Shown in pieces: positions 33,473 to 43,111 of a stretch of 64,000 bases of DNA; the first letter of the stretch is position 1, and each line of letters begins with the position of its first letter. Position numbers and translations under genes: made by a program. Below the pieces are notes generated by a model, which was not told the origin of the DNA, ran no database searches, and saw nothing but the letters and a program-made list of their open reading frames with translations. The DNA is taken from positions 1 through 64,000 of the forward strand of contig JANQQJ010000006.1 of the NCBI GenBank assembly GCA_028284945.1. The letters are read 5' to 3'. This DNA comes from Alphaproteobacteria bacterium. GTDB lineage: Bacteria > Pseudomonadota > Alphaproteobacteria > SMXS01.

Positions 33473-34966
33473 TTACCGGGTCAGGGACCCGAGGATGCCG
33501 CGAAGAAGTTTGCGGCCGATCTGGCTGCCGATCGACCGGGCCACGGATTTCGCAAAAGCTTCTCCAACGCTTTGCCGGTTGGACCGCCGCCCACTGCTGC
33601 GGCGCGTGCTTCGTTCAGCCTTGGCGCGGGCCTTTTCTGCAGCCTCTCGTTCTTCTGCTTCGGCCTGTCGCTTGGCTGTTTCCTCAGCGCGTTTGGTCAG
33701 AATTTCATGCGCCGACTCCCGGTCGATGGCATCGTCATACACGCCAGAGACCGGGCTGCGGTCGATGACAGCAGCGCGCTCGGCGTCGACGGCGGGGCCC
33801 AGCCGTGACGCAGGCGGGCGAATCAACGTCTGCTGAACGATGCCGGGCACACCTTTCGGGTTGAGCATGGATGTCAGCGCCTCGCCAACACCCAATTGCG
33901 TGATCACCTTTTCCGTATCCAGGTCCGGGTTCTGGCGGAATGTCGTGGCTGCGGCACGCACAGCTTTTGCATCGCGTGGTGTATAGGCGCGCAGCGCGTG
34001 TTGAACCCTGTTGCCTAACTGGCCCAGCACGTCATCGGGCACGTCCATCGGGTTCTGGGTGACAAAGAAGACGCCCACGCCTTTGGACCGGATCAGCCGG
34101 ACGACCTGGGTGATGCGGTCGATCAGCGCTTTGGGGGCATCTTTGAAGAGCAGGTGCGCCTCGTCGAAGAAAAACACAAGCTTTGGCTTTTCCGGGTCGC
34201 CCACCTCGGGCAGTTCTTCAAACAATTCCGACAGCAGCCAGAGCAACATGGTGCTGTACAGTTTTGGTGCCTCGATCAGCTTGTCGGCCGCCAGGACATT
34301 GACGAAACCATGGCCTTCATACGTCGTGCGCATGAAGTCATTAAGCTTCAGCGCGGGCTCACCGAAGAAGTTTTCCGCGCCCTGTGCTTTGAGTGTCAGC
34401 AGGCGGCGCTGGATTGCGCCGACCGACGCGCTTGAAACATTGCCATATTCAGCCCGGATTTCCTTTGAGTTATCGGACAGGAAGGTCAGCATGGACCGCA
34501 GGTCATCGAGATCGAGAAGCAGCAGACCTTCGTCATCAGCGACTTCGAAGGCAATGTGCAGGACGCCTTCCTGGGTCTCGTTCAGGTCGAGAAGGCGGGA
34601 TAGCAAGAGCGGCCCCATCTCGGAAATTGTTGTGCGGATCGGGTGACCCTGTTCGCCGAACACATCCCAGAACACGGTCGGGACCGGCGCAAAACCGTAG
34701 TCGTCAAGCCCGATGGTGTTGGCGCGCTTGAACAGAAAGTCCTTGGGTTCGCCCGCCTGACTGATACCGGACAGGTCGCCTTTCACATCGGCAACGAACA
34801 CCGGCACGCCCTGTTTGCTGAATCCCTCGGCCATGATCTGAAGCGTCACAGTCTTACCGGTACCCGTGGCGCCGGCAACCAGGCCGTGCCGGTTGGCTCT
34901 GGAAAGTTCCAGATATTGCGGTTCGACCGCGCCGCCGATGAACAACCGGTTCTGTTCGTCTATCAT
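33473..34966 (-). CDS. HerA-like helicase / DUF853 ATPase
   Basis: This 497-residue ATPase is of the DUF853/HerA-HP family. Walker A is GATGTGKT near residues 32-39 and Walker B is VFFFDEAH. An arginine-finger-like segment comes after [12 protein letters not shown]. The C-terminal 110 residues are charged and low-complexity ([14 protein letters not shown]). HerA-like ATPases are hexameric DNA motors, but this subfamily has no settled role; no NurA nuclease is nearby. It is divergent from the Rieske oxygenase, with a 202-bp shared intergenic region. Upstream features there are not clear. Confidence 0.85.
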   Translation of the reverse strand: MIDEQNRLFIGGAVEPQYLELSRANRHGLVAGATGTGKTVTLQIMAEGFSKQGVPVFVADVKGDLSGISQAGEPKDFLFKRANTIGLDDYGFAPVPTVFWDVFGEQGHPIRTTISEMGPLLLSRLLDLNETQEGVLHIAFEVADDEGLLLLDLDDLRSMLTFLSDNSKEIRAEYGNVSSASVGAIQRRLLTLKAQGAENFFGEPALKLNDFMRTTYEGHGFVNVLAADKLIEAPKLYSTMLLWLLSELFEELPEVGDPEKPKLVFFFDEAHLLFKDAPKALIDRITQVVRLIRSKGVGVFFVTQNPMDVPDDVLGQLGNRVQHALRAYTPRDAKAVRAAATTFRQNPDLDTEKVITQLGVGEALTSMLNPKGVPGIVQQTLIRPPASRLGPAVDAERAAVIDRSPVSGVYDDAIDRESAHEILTKRAEETAKRQAEAEEREAAEKARAKAERSTRRSSGRRSNRQSVGEAFAKSVARSIGSQIGRKLLRGILGSLTR

Positions 34967-35168
34967 CTGGTCTGCGCCCCTTCATTAATGGTCGTGACAC
35001 TGCGCCGAGTCAGGTGTCTGGATCAGGAGCGGAGTATCGGCATCGATAGCCGTGCCGTCCAGACCCGTAACGATATTGATAATCCGGCAGACGGCACAGG
35101 TTGCTCGTTGTTTGCCCGATCGCCTCCGCCCGGATAAAGTCATGCCTGCAGGGAAGGGGACGATCACC

Positions 35169-36548
35169 ATGACCGTCGAAAAAGACATCAAACCGGGCGA
35201 GGCGCGCTGCCCCGGTGTCAGCGTGCAGGACCTTTTGGACAAGGACAGCCGGCCTGTCCCTGATTACCTGCGCCAACAGGACTATGAATTTCTGGGCGAT
35301 GAGCCGATTCCCTATCAGCGATATACCTCGCGCGATTTTTTCGATCAGGAACTGGACCAGCTCTGGCCGCGGGTCTGGCAGTGGGCCTGCCGGGAAGAAC
35401 ATATTCCCGAGCCCGGAGACTACGTGGTTTACGATTTTGGACCCTTTTCCGTCATTGTGACCCGCACGGAAAGCGGCGATATCGCGGCGTTCCGAAACGC
35501 CTGTACCCACCGGGGCACCAAGCTCAGGGAGGCCAATACCAGTGGCAGTGCGGTCAATTTCCGCTGTCCCTATCATGGCTGGACCTTCGATCTCGAAGGC
35601 AACCTGACTGACTATATGTGCGAGTGGGATTTCCCCCATGTCGATCCGAAGGAGTACGGCCTTGACCCGGTCTCGGTCGGCACATGGGGCGGCTTTGTCT
35701 TCATCAATCTCGATCCCGACGCGCTGTCTTTAGATGAGTATCTCGATCCCTTGCCGGATCACATTGAAAGCAAGATCTTTGAAGACCGCTACATCGCGAT
35801 GCATGTCCAGAAGGAACTGAACTGTAACTGGAAGATCGCCTCGGAGGCCTTCCTTGAGGCCTATCACGTGATGGAGACACACAGCCAGCTGACCGGCGCC
35901 AGCGGCGACGCCAATACGCAATATGATTTCTATGGCGACCATGTGAACCGCCTGATCAACGTGGCGGGTATTTCCGGCAGTTATGTTGAACGGCCACTGA
36001 CGGAGCAGGAAATTCTCGATAGTTTCCTGGTGGGTGATAGCGGTGACGTGAGTGAGAAGCCGACGGTGCCTGAAGGCGGGACCGCGCGGCAGGTCGTCGC
36101 ACAGTCGTTCCGCGATCTGGCGGCGTCTACGGGCACGGATCTGTCGGCGTTTTGTGATAGCGAGATCGTCGATTCGATTGCCTATTTCATCTTCCCGAAC
36201 CAACAGTTCTTTGCTGGCGTGTCTTTTCCGATTGTCTACCGCTTCCGGCCGATCGGCCTTGAACATGACCGGACACTGTTTGATCTAATCCTGCTCAAGA
36301 CCAAGCCGAGTGATGGCTCACCCTGGGAAACGGCAGAGCCGTTCCAAATCGGCCATGGCGAGTCGTTCGCGGTGGTACCGGGTCTCGATCCCTATATCGC
36401 CAACATCTATGACCAGGACACCGGCAATGTGGCAGCCGCTCATCAGGGTGCGCTGACAGCCGGCAGGTCGGGCGCGACCCTGGCCAATTATCAAGAAGTG
36501 CGAATCCGGCACATGCACCAAACGCTGGAAAAATATCTGGGGCTCTAG
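35169..36548 (+). CDS. Rieske oxygenase, alpha subunit
   Basis: This 459-residue oxygenase carries a Rieske [2Fe-2S] cluster and a mononuclear iron site, and hydroxylates or demethylates an aromatic or steroid-like ring. The Rieske ligands are Cys112, His114, Cys133 and His136. Iron ligands His233 and His238 lie in the ASEAFLEAYHVMETH helix. ATG 35169 has AAGGGGA upstream and is preferred over earlier in-frame starts. No beta subunit, ferredoxin or reductase is adjacent. An SDR follows after 18 bp and could oxidise a dihydrodiol; that is inference. Confidence 0.9.
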   Translation: MTVEKDIKPGEARCPGVSVQDLLDKDSRPVPDYLRQQDYEFLGDEPIPYQRYTSRDFFDQELDQLWPRVWQWACREEHIPEPGDYVVYDFGPFSVIVTRTESGDIAAFRNACTHRGTKLREANTSGSAVNFRCPYHGWTFDLEGNLTDYMCEWDFPHVDPKEYGLDPVSVGTWGGFVFINLDPDALSLDEYLDPLPDHIESKIFEDRYIAMHVQKELNCNWKIASEAFLEAYHVMETHSQLTGASGDANTQYDFYGDHVNRLINVAGISGSYVERPLTEQEILDSFLVGDSGDVSEKPTVPEGGTARQVVAQSFRDLAASTGTDLSAFCDSEIVDSIAYFIFPNQQFFAGVSFPIVYRFRPIGLEHDRTLFDLILLKTKPSDGSPWETAEPFQIGHGESFAVVPGLDPYIANIYDQDTGNVAAAHQGALTAGRSGATLANYQEVRIRHMHQTLEKYLGL

Positions 36549-36566
36549 CCCCGCTGGGGGGAAAAC

Positions 36567-37262
36567 ATGGCAACGGTTTTGATCACCGGTTCGGCACGGG
36601 GTATCGGTTTCGAGCTCGTCAAACAATATGCGGCGGCGGGTGACCGGGTCTATGCGACCACAAGGACCCCTGCGTCAGCAGATGCGCTCAATGCCTTCGC
36701 GGCAGACTCAGATGGCCTCGTCACCGTCCACGCCATGGATGTGGGCGATATGGCTTCGGTCCAGGCGTTCGCTGAAGAAATTGGCGATACCCCACTCGAC
36801 ATCGTGATCAACAATGCCGGTGTCTGGGGCGGGTTGGAGACGCAGATTTTCGACAACATGGACTATGATAACTGGGCGTTTGAGTTCAATGTCATGGCGA
36901 TGGGGCCTTGGCGGGTGATGCAGACCTTCTGGGACAATGTGCTCGCCAGCGATCAGAAGAAGATCGTCACCATGACCAGCCAGGTTTCAGCCCATGCTTA
37001 TGATCATATCGTTGGTTACTCTTATGCCAGCGCAAAGGCTGCGGTGAACCGGCTGGTCACGGCACTGGCCGAAGAGAAGAAGGATACCGGCATCACGCTT
37101 GCCTTGATGCATCCAGGTTGGGTGAAGACCGATATGGCCGGTGATGTTGCCGATATCGAACCCGTCGAAAGCGCCATCGGCGTGCATAAGGTCATTAATG
37201 AAATGACCCATGCCGATACCGGCAAGTTCCTTAAATGGGACGGTGGTATCCACCCCTGGTAA
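36567..37262 (+). CDS. SDR family oxidoreductase
   Basis: This 231-residue short SDR has TGSARGIGFE near residue 7, NNAGVWGG near 80 and YSYASAK carrying Tyr-x3-Lys. The short length and the TKT-like GWVKTDMAG end resemble sepiapterin- or carbonyl-reductase-like (C-factor) SDRs. It is 18 bp after the Rieske gene and 85 bp before an MDR reductase, probably one operon. The substrate is unknown. Confidence 0.88.
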   Translation: MATVLITGSARGIGFELVKQYAAAGDRVYATTRTPASADALNAFAADSDGLVTVHAMDVGDMASVQAFAEEIGDTPLDIVINNAGVWGGLETQIFDNMDYDNWAFEFNVMAMGPWRVMQTFWDNVLASDQKKIVTMTSQVSAHAYDHIVGYSYASAKAAVNRLVTALAEEKKDTGITLALMHPGWVKTDMAGDVADIEPVESAIGVHKVINEMTHADTGKFLKWDGGIHPW

Positions 37263-37347
37263 GCACGGCTGCCAATCGGCACTAACCGGTTCTCAAGCGC
37301 AGCGCCTCTGCTATGGTGCGCGCCATATCGAGAATCGGGAGCAGATC

Positions 37348-38367
37348 ATGAACAACATGGTGAATCAGCAGTGGACCCTGGCGGCCCGGCCACAGGGCAT
37401 GGTGAAGGTCGAGGATTTCAATCTCGTCGAAACCGAAATCCCCGAGGTTGGCGAGGGGCAGGTCCTCGTGCGGCTGACGCATATTGCCTATGAGCCGGCC
37501 ATGCGCGGCTGGATCCGCGAAGGCGAAAGCTATGTGAAACCTGTGCAGATCGGTGAGGTGATGCGTGCCGCAGGCGCGGGCGAGGTGATCGAATCCAGGC
37601 ATGACAGCCTTAAATCGGGCGACACGGTCTCCGGCATGTTCGGCTGGCAGCAATACGCTGTTGTCGATGTGGAAGGCGCGTTGCTGCCGGTGCAGAAGCT
37701 GCCTACCGGCGTCACCCCTGAAATGGCGCTGAGCGTGCTGGGGATTACCGGGTTGACCGCTTATTACGGCATGCTGCGTGTCGGCAAACCGCAAGAGGGT
37801 GAAACGGTGGTGGTTTCCGGTGCTGCCGGCGCCACCGGCTCGATTGCCGGACAGATCGCCAAGATCAAGGGTTGCCGGGTGATCGGCATTGCCGGTGGAG
37901 CGGAAAAATGCCGTTGGCTGGTGGAAGAAGCCAGGTTCGACGGCGCTATCGACTATAAGTCGGAGAAGGTTGGCAAGCGCATGAAGGAACTCTGCCCCGA
38001 CGGCATCAATGTCTTCTATGACAATGTCGGGGGTGAGATTCTGGAGGCGGCGCTTAACAATCACGTGGTTGGCGCGCGCATCGTGCTATGCGGCGGGATT
38101 TCCGGCTACAACACCGAAGCAGAGGTGCCGCCTGGGCCGAAAAACTACATGAACCTGATCACCACGCCCGCGACCATGCAGGGGTTTCTGCTGGGCCAAC
38201 TGGGCGCAGATATGGGTAAAGCCGCCGGTGAACTCGGCCAATGGGTCGCCCAGGGCAAAATCAACTTTGCGGTCGACGTTCAGGAAGGCTTTGAAAACGT
38301 GCCGAAAACCTTCCTGCGCCTGTTTCACGGCCAGAATCTGGGCAAGCAGCTCTGCAAGGTGGGTTGA
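37348..38367 (+). CDS. MDR-family NADP-dependent oxidoreductase
   Basis: This 339-residue zinc-free medium-chain reductase resembles that at 23438-24469. The loop VVSGAAGATGSIAGQ (about residue 153) and FYDNVGGEILEAAL (about 220) bind the cofactor. It probably reduces enone double bonds. ATG 37348 follows GGGAG. The order Rieske-SDR-MDR suggests stepwise oxidation and reduction of one substrate. Ferrochelatase begins 32 bp later. Confidence 0.88.
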   Translation: MNNMVNQQWTLAARPQGMVKVEDFNLVETEIPEVGEGQVLVRLTHIAYEPAMRGWIREGESYVKPVQIGEVMRAAGAGEVIESRHDSLKSGDTVSGMFGWQQYAVVDVEGALLPVQKLPTGVTPEMALSVLGITGLTAYYGMLRVGKPQEGETVVVSGAAGATGSIAGQIAKIKGCRVIGIAGGAEKCRWLVEEARFDGAIDYKSEKVGKRMKELCPDGINVFYDNVGGEILEAALNNHVVGARIVLCGGISGYNTEAEVPPGPKNYMNLITTPATMQGFLLGQLGADMGKAAGELGQWVAQGKINFAVDVQEGFENVPKTFLRLFHGQNLGKQLCKVG

Positions 38368-38399
38368 ACCAAGGGGCGGAATTGGGCGTATAGACCGGT

Positions 38400-39434
38400 A
38401 TGGGCGCAATAGAGCATAGCTTTTCAGAGGAGTCCGACGCCTCCGCCGGGCGGATCGGCGTGCTTTTGATCGCGCTCGGCACGCCGGATGAGGCAACGCC
38501 GGAGGGCGTCCGCGCGTTTCTGAAAGAGTTCCTTAGCGACCAGCGGGTTATTGAGCTACCGCCGCTGCTCTGGCAGCCGATCTTGCGCGGTATCATCTTG
38601 AATGTGCGCCCCAAGAAGGTCGCGCACGCCTATCAGGCGATCTGGATGGAGGATGAAGACGAGTCGCCCTTGCGCCACTACACCCGGGCGCAGAGCGATG
38701 GCGTGGCCTCGGCCATGGGGCAAAAGCGAAACGACGTGATCGTCGATTGGGCGATGCGCTATGGCACGCCGTCGGTGGCGGATCGTCTCAAGGCCTTGAA
38801 GGATCAGGGCTGTGACCGGATTCTGACCGTCGCGCTTTATCCGCAATATAGTGCGACTACGACGGCATCGGCCTATGACGCGGTGTTCCACGCGCTTGAA
38901 GATATGCGCTGGCAACCGTCTATCCGATCGGCGCCGCCCTTCCACGACGATCCGGCCTATATTGAAGCGCTCGCCACCTCGGTCGAGGATCATTTGGCGA
39001 CGCTCGATTTTGAGCCTCAGACGGTGATTGCCTCCTATCACGGTATACCGAAACCCTATTCGGACGCAGGTGATCCCTATTTGCAGCATTGCCAGATCAC
39101 CAACCGGTTGCTCGGGCAGCGGCTGGGCTGGGGCGAAGACCGGCTGCGGCTGACCTTCCAGTCCCGCTTCGGTTTTCAGGAATGGCTGCGACCCTATACC
39201 GATGAAACGCTGCAACGCCTGCCCGGCGAAGGCATTAAACGGGTTGCGGTGCTGGCGCCGGCCTTCCTGGCGGACTGCCTGGAAACCCTGGAAGAAATCG
39301 CCATGCAGGGCCGCGATACGTTCCTCGCCGCTGGCGGGGAACAGTTCAGCTATATCCCCTGCCTCAACGACGGCGAGGGCGCGATGGCCGCGCTTACCGC
39401 GCTTGTCGAGCGGGAGCTCGCCGGCTGGGTTTAG
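38400..39434 (+). CDS. hemH: Ferrochelatase
   Basis: This 344-residue enzyme inserts ferrous iron into protoporphyrin IX, the last step of protohaem synthesis. The active-site His lies in SYHGIPKPY (about residue 215). The second metal-site acidic residue is in the AFLADCLETLEEI segment (about 290). Length and sequence are typical, with no C-terminal 2Fe-2S cysteines. It is 32 bp after the MDR gene and 190 bp before squalene-hopene cyclase. Haem supply could matter for the P450 and Rieske-rich surroundings, but that link is only speculative. Confidence 0.95.
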   Translation: MGAIEHSFSEESDASAGRIGVLLIALGTPDEATPEGVRAFLKEFLSDQRVIELPPLLWQPILRGIILNVRPKKVAHAYQAIWMEDEDESPLRHYTRAQSDGVASAMGQKRNDVIVDWAMRYGTPSVADRLKALKDQGCDRILTVALYPQYSATTTASAYDAVFHALEDMRWQPSIRSAPPFHDDPAYIEALATSVEDHLATLDFEPQTVIASYHGIPKPYSDAGDPYLQHCQITNRLLGQRLGWGEDRLRLTFQSRFGFQEWLRPYTDETLQRLPGEGIKRVAVLAPAFLADCLETLEEIAMQGRDTFLAAGGEQFSYIPCLNDGEGAMAALTALVERELAGWV

Positions 39435-39447
39435 GGTCTTAGCCATT

Positions 39448-39580
39448 CGTCTCTCGATACAATCGGCGCTTCGCACCGATCACTCGAGACGAACGGCTTT
39501 TTACACAGTTGCTTTTTCCCGTTCGCGTCGAGTGCCAGGCGCGAGCGCTGCGAGCGCGTGGTGTATCGAGACGGAACGGG
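39448..39580. repeat. Imperfect palindromic intergenic repeat before shc
   Basis: Left arm CGTCTCTCGATAC (39448-39460) and right arm GTATCGAGACG (39563-39573) are inverted copies apart from two extra bases. Inside are CCGTTCGCGTCGAG and GCGAGCGCTGCGAGCG. It resembles, but is not identical to, the 14443 family. It occupies most of the 190-bp hemH-shc gap, where no promoter was clear. Confidence 0.65.
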
Positions 39581-39624
39581 CTCCATATTGACACCCGTAC
39601 CGCTCTGGACCACAACCGCAGCCC

Positions 39625-41655
39625 ATGAATATTGAGAACCCTCAGCATTCCGGCGGGCGGGAGCAGCGCCTGCGCGCGGCGATCGACAATGGCATCGGCT
39701 GGTCGGTCTCACGCCAGCACAAGGACGGCTATTGGGTCGGCAAGCTGCAGTCCAACTCCTGCATGGAAGCGCAGTGGATTCTGGCGCTGCATGTGCTGGG
39801 CCTGAACGACCACAGGCTGCGCCCCGGGTTGGTGCGGTCCCTGCTGCGTGAACAGCGCGAAGATGGTTCCTGGGGCATTTACCATGACGCGCCGGCAGGC
39901 GACATCAACACCACGGTGGAAGCCTATGCGGCGTTGCGCTGCGCCGGGCATTCAGCGGATGAGCCAGTGCTTAAAAAGGCCCGCGCCTGGATTGCAGAGC
40001 GCGGCGGGCTCAAACATATTCGGGTGTTCACCCGCTATTGGCTGGCGCTGATCGGTGAGTGGCCGTGGACGCACACGCCCAACCTGCCTGCTGAAGTGGT
40101 GCGCTTTCCGCTCTGGTTTCCGTTCAACATCTATAATTTTGCCAGCTGGGCCCGCGCGACCCTGATGCCGCTGGCGGTGCTGAGCGCCCGGCGGCCGGTC
40201 ACGCCCTTGCCCGAACCGCTGGATGAGCTCTTTCCAGGCGGCCGCGATAATTTTGATTATCGCCTGCAGAAGAAGTCTGGCGTCTTCTCGTGGGAGCGTT
40301 TCTTCCTGACCGCCGATAAAATCCTGCACAAACTGCAGACATGGAACGCGGTGCCGGGCCGCGAAACCGCCATCACGCGGATCAATGAATGGATCATCAA
40401 GCATCAGGATGCAGATGGCGCCTGGGGCGGCATTCAACCGCCCTGGATCTATTCGCTGATGGCGCTTCATGGCGAGGGCTATCCACTGACCCACCCGGTG
40501 ATGAAAAAGGGCCTGGCCGCGCTGGAAGACCCGCGCTGGATGTATGAGCGTGACGGCGCCACATACATCCAGGCCTCCGTCTCACCGGTGTGGGACACGG
40601 TGCTGACCCTGCTCGCCATGGAAGACTGTGACGCTCAGGAGGCCAATCAGGCGGCTGTCGACCGCGCGATTGATTGGCTGCTCGACAATGAAGTTCGGGT
40701 GAAGGGCGACTGGGCCGTCAAAGTGCGGGGTGTAGAGCCCGGCGGGTGGGCATTCGAATATGAAAATCTGGCCTATCCAGATGTCGACGATACCGCTGTC
40801 GCCTTGATCGTGCTGGCCCGCCACCGGGACAATCCGAAATGGAAAGCGCGCGATATTGACGGGGTGATCGAGCGCGCCACCAACTGGATGCTCGCCATGC
40901 AGTGCAGTGGCGGCGGCTGGGCGGCGTTCGACAAGGACAATGACAAGCAGATCCTCTGCAAAATCCCGTTCTGCGACTTTGGTGAGGCGCTCGACCCGCC
41001 CAGCATCGATGTGACCGCCCATGTCTTGGAAGCGCTGGGCGTGCTGGGATACGACCGCAGCCACCCTGCCGTCGCGCGCGGACTGGATTTTCTGAAGTCA
41101 GAGCAGGAGGCTGACGGCAGTTGGTGGGGCCGCTGGGGCGTCAACTATATCTATGGCACCGCCGCCGCGCTGCCCGCCATGAAAGCGGTGGGTGAAGATA
41201 TGCGCACGCCCGAAACCGAGCGCGCCGCCGACTGGATTCTCTCCGTCCAGAACGCCGACGGCGGCTGGGGGGAGAGCTGTGGCTCCTATATGGATGCGTC
41301 GCTGGCAGGCAAGGCCGACAGCACCGCCTCACAGACCGGCTGGGCGCTGATGTCGCTCCTGGCCGTGGGCCGGGCCCAAGACCGCGCCGCCATCGAAAAG
41401 GGCCTCAAATACCTGACAGACCGGCAACAGGCCGGCACCTGGGACGAGCCGCAGTTCACCGGCACTGGCTTTCCCGGCTATGGGCTGGGCCGCCATATCG
41501 ACCTGGGCCAACAGGGGCTGGAGAAGAACCTGGGCCAGTCGGTCGAACTCTCCCGCGCGTTCATGATCAACTACAACCTCTACCGCCACTACTTCCCGCT
41601 CATGGCCATGGGCCGTGCCGAGAAGTATTTGGCCCGTCTGGGGAATGAGGGGTAG
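39625..41655 (+). CDS. shc: Squalene-hopene cyclase
   Basis: This 676-residue monotopic membrane enzyme cyclises squalene to hopene/hopanol for hopanoid membrane lipids. The protonating DxDD motif is DVDD at residues 386-389. Several QW repeats are visible, such as QEADGSWWGRWG and QNADGGWGE. Length is typical. No other hopanoid genes (hpnC-E) are in the window. A second copy of its 3' end survives as a remnant at 43054-43097. The next gene, of AlbA_2 type, starts 13 bp downstream. Confidence 0.95.
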   Translation: MNIENPQHSGGREQRLRAAIDNGIGWSVSRQHKDGYWVGKLQSNSCMEAQWILALHVLGLNDHRLRPGLVRSLLREQREDGSWGIYHDAPAGDINTTVEAYAALRCAGHSADEPVLKKARAWIAERGGLKHIRVFTRYWLALIGEWPWTHTPNLPAEVVRFPLWFPFNIYNFASWARATLMPLAVLSARRPVTPLPEPLDELFPGGRDNFDYRLQKKSGVFSWERFFLTADKILHKLQTWNAVPGRETAITRINEWIIKHQDADGAWGGIQPPWIYSLMALHGEGYPLTHPVMKKGLAALEDPRWMYERDGATYIQASVSPVWDTVLTLLAMEDCDAQEANQAAVDRAIDWLLDNEVRVKGDWAVKVRGVEPGGWAFEYENLAYPDVDDTAVALIVLARHRDNPKWKARDIDGVIERATNWMLAMQCSGGGWAAFDKDNDKQILCKIPFCDFGEALDPPSIDVTAHVLEALGVLGYDRSHPAVARGLDFLKSEQEADGSWWGRWGVNYIYGTAAALPAMKAVGEDMRTPETERAADWILSVQNADGGWGESCGSYMDASLAGKADSTASQTGWALMSLLAVGRAQDRAAIEKGLKYLTDRQQAGTWDEPQFTGTGFPGYGLGRHIDLGQQGLEKNLGQSVELSRAFMINYNLYRHYFPLMAMGRAEKYLARLGNEG

Positions 41656-41668
41656 GGGTTAGAATCCA

Positions 41669-42853
41669 ATGCCGATCAACCAAATCGATTTCGATAGCGT
41701 GTCCGAGGTGGACCTGCGGGAACTAGTAGATGCAGCCGTTCCCGAAGGAATCGCGCTGGAATACAAGCGCGACCCTTATGGCGCGCGCGGCCAAGACAAG
41801 CGTGAGTTTCTTAAGGATATGACGTCCTTGGCAAATTCCGAGGGCGGTCACTTGATCATCGGAATCGAAGAGGCGGAGGGTGTTGCTGAGCGAATTGTCG
41901 GGATTGGGGACATTGATGTTGATGCCGAGATCAACCGCCTCGAATCTCTCTTACGGGACGCTGTTGAACCCCGGGCTCTAGGTGTCCGAATGAGGGCCGT
42001 ACAAACGGCCGACGGTGTCGTGGTAGTAATCCGCGTTCCTCGAAGCTTGAACCCGCCTCACAGGGTAACGAGCGCGGGTTCAAACAAGTTCTTCGTTCGT
42101 AACTCGGGGGGCGTTCACGAGGCCAGTGTAGAGGAGCTTCGCGCATTGTTCACACGTACGGCCAGCATCCGGCAGCAAATTGAAACGTTCCGGCAAAGGC
42201 GAATCGAAGACATTGTTGAGGGAAGAGGCCCACAACAATTGCCCGATGAAGGTCGCCTGGTTGTTCACCTCGTCCCTCTCGCGACGTTTGGCGCAAATGA
42301 TCAGGTTCATCCCGAAGACGCTCTTCACCTAAGTCAGAGGTTTTGGCCGATGGCGGCCGGAGGCAATTCACCTCGCTTCAACATTGATGGGTTCATCAAC
42401 GTTCGTGGCGGAGATGAGTGTTATGGCTATACACAGGTTCTTAGGGACGGATCAGTTGAGGCCACGAAGGCTGGGATTATTCGCGTCTGGGACGATGGGC
42501 GCATAGTTAATGCCGGTGCTCTTTGCTCTGCCCTTTTTCAAGTTGCTTCGACCTATTTTGAGGGCCTCGCGTCCCTCGGCGTGGTTCCGCCGATCAGTGT
42601 TATGATTTCGCTACAGGGTGTCGCCGGAGCCCGACTTGCGCTGCCCGCCCGGCGCTTCGATGCGACCCCGGTTCAACAGTTTCCGGGTAGGGATCCGCTG
42701 CTCATGCCGGAAGTCGTGATTAACGAATTCCAGTCAGCCGAAGATGCAATGGTCTCGCTGCGACCAGCGCTTGACGCGCTATGGAACGCAGCAGGGTTCT
42801 CCACATGCACATTCTACAACGAAGACGGTTCTTGGAATCAGCAACCACAATAA
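41669..42853 (+). CDS. AlbA_2-domain (Schlafen-like) putative ATP-binding protein
   Basis: This 394-residue protein has an N-terminal AlbA_2 domain. Features are LEYKRDPYG (about residue 31), FLKDMTSLANSEGGHLIIGI (about 48), an RVPRSLNPP strand and FFVRNSGGVHEAS (about 142). Proteins with this domain include transcriptional regulators and phage-defence effectors. The 250-residue C-terminal part is not recognised. Codon use and GC look lower than in its neighbours, and it sits between shc and a pseudogene scar, so it may be horizontally acquired. The start is ATG 41669, 13 bp after shc. Function unknown. Confidence 0.75.
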   Translation: MPINQIDFDSVSEVDLRELVDAAVPEGIALEYKRDPYGARGQDKREFLKDMTSLANSEGGHLIIGIEEAEGVAERIVGIGDIDVDAEINRLESLLRDAVEPRALGVRMRAVQTADGVVVVIRVPRSLNPPHRVTSAGSNKFFVRNSGGVHEASVEELRALFTRTASIRQQIETFRQRRIEDIVEGRGPQQLPDEGRLVVHLVPLATFGANDQVHPEDALHLSQRFWPMAAGGNSPRFNIDGFINVRGGDECYGYTQVLRDGSVEATKAGIIRVWDDGRIVNAGALCSALFQVASTYFEGLASLGVVPPISVMISLQGVAGARLALPARRFDATPVQQFPGRDPLLMPEVVINEFQSAEDAMVSLRPALDALWNAAGFSTCTFYNEDGSWNQQPQ

Positions 42854-42912
42854 CTTCCTTGCCACTGGCCCACTAATCGCGCTTGGGCCAATCGCAACAG
42901 AGGCGCCCGAAC

Positions 42913-43058
42913 TTAGTCGAGCGGCTGGTTGTGTTTGTCCTTGATCGTCAGGGCGGTGAGGAACGAGATCACCGATAGGGCAATGATGTAATAGACGAAG
43001 GCCATGTCGTCATGGCTGCGGTTGATCAGCCACACGGCCACCATGGGCGCGGTGCCGC
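42913..43058 (-). pseudogene. Remnant of a second MHS-type MFS gene, 3' end
   Basis: Read on the minus strand, this encodes about 48 residues (GTAPMVAVWLINRSH ... ALTIKDK, ending at TAA 42913-42915). These closely match the C-terminus of the intact transporter at 43199-44467 (GTAPMVAVWLIGRTH ... ALTIKDK). No frameshift is visible, but the upstream part of the gene is gone. It is cut at a GCCGC (43054-43058) shared with the shc remnant that follows. Confidence 0.85.
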
Positions 43059-43097
43059 GCAGAGAAGTACTTCGAGCGTTTGGGCAATGAGGGTTAG
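43054..43097 (+). pseudogene. Remnant of a second squalene-hopene cyclase gene, 3' end
   Basis: Translating from 43056 gives RAEKYFERLGNEG then TAG (43095-43097). This matches the end of the intact cyclase (RAEKYLARLGNEG) at 41655, at about three quarters nucleotide identity. Only the last 13 codons remain, fused to the MFS remnant. The 345-bp stretch 42854-43198 therefore holds two gene ends and a repeat, with no functional gene. Confidence 0.82.
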
Positions 43098-43111
43098 CCC
43101 GCTACTCTAGC

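Noticed and set aside
39625-41655. A complete hopanoid biosynthesis (hpn) operon around shc
   Set aside because: Neighbours are ferrochelatase, an AlbA_2 gene and an MFS gene; no squalene synthase-like or hpn gene is present here.
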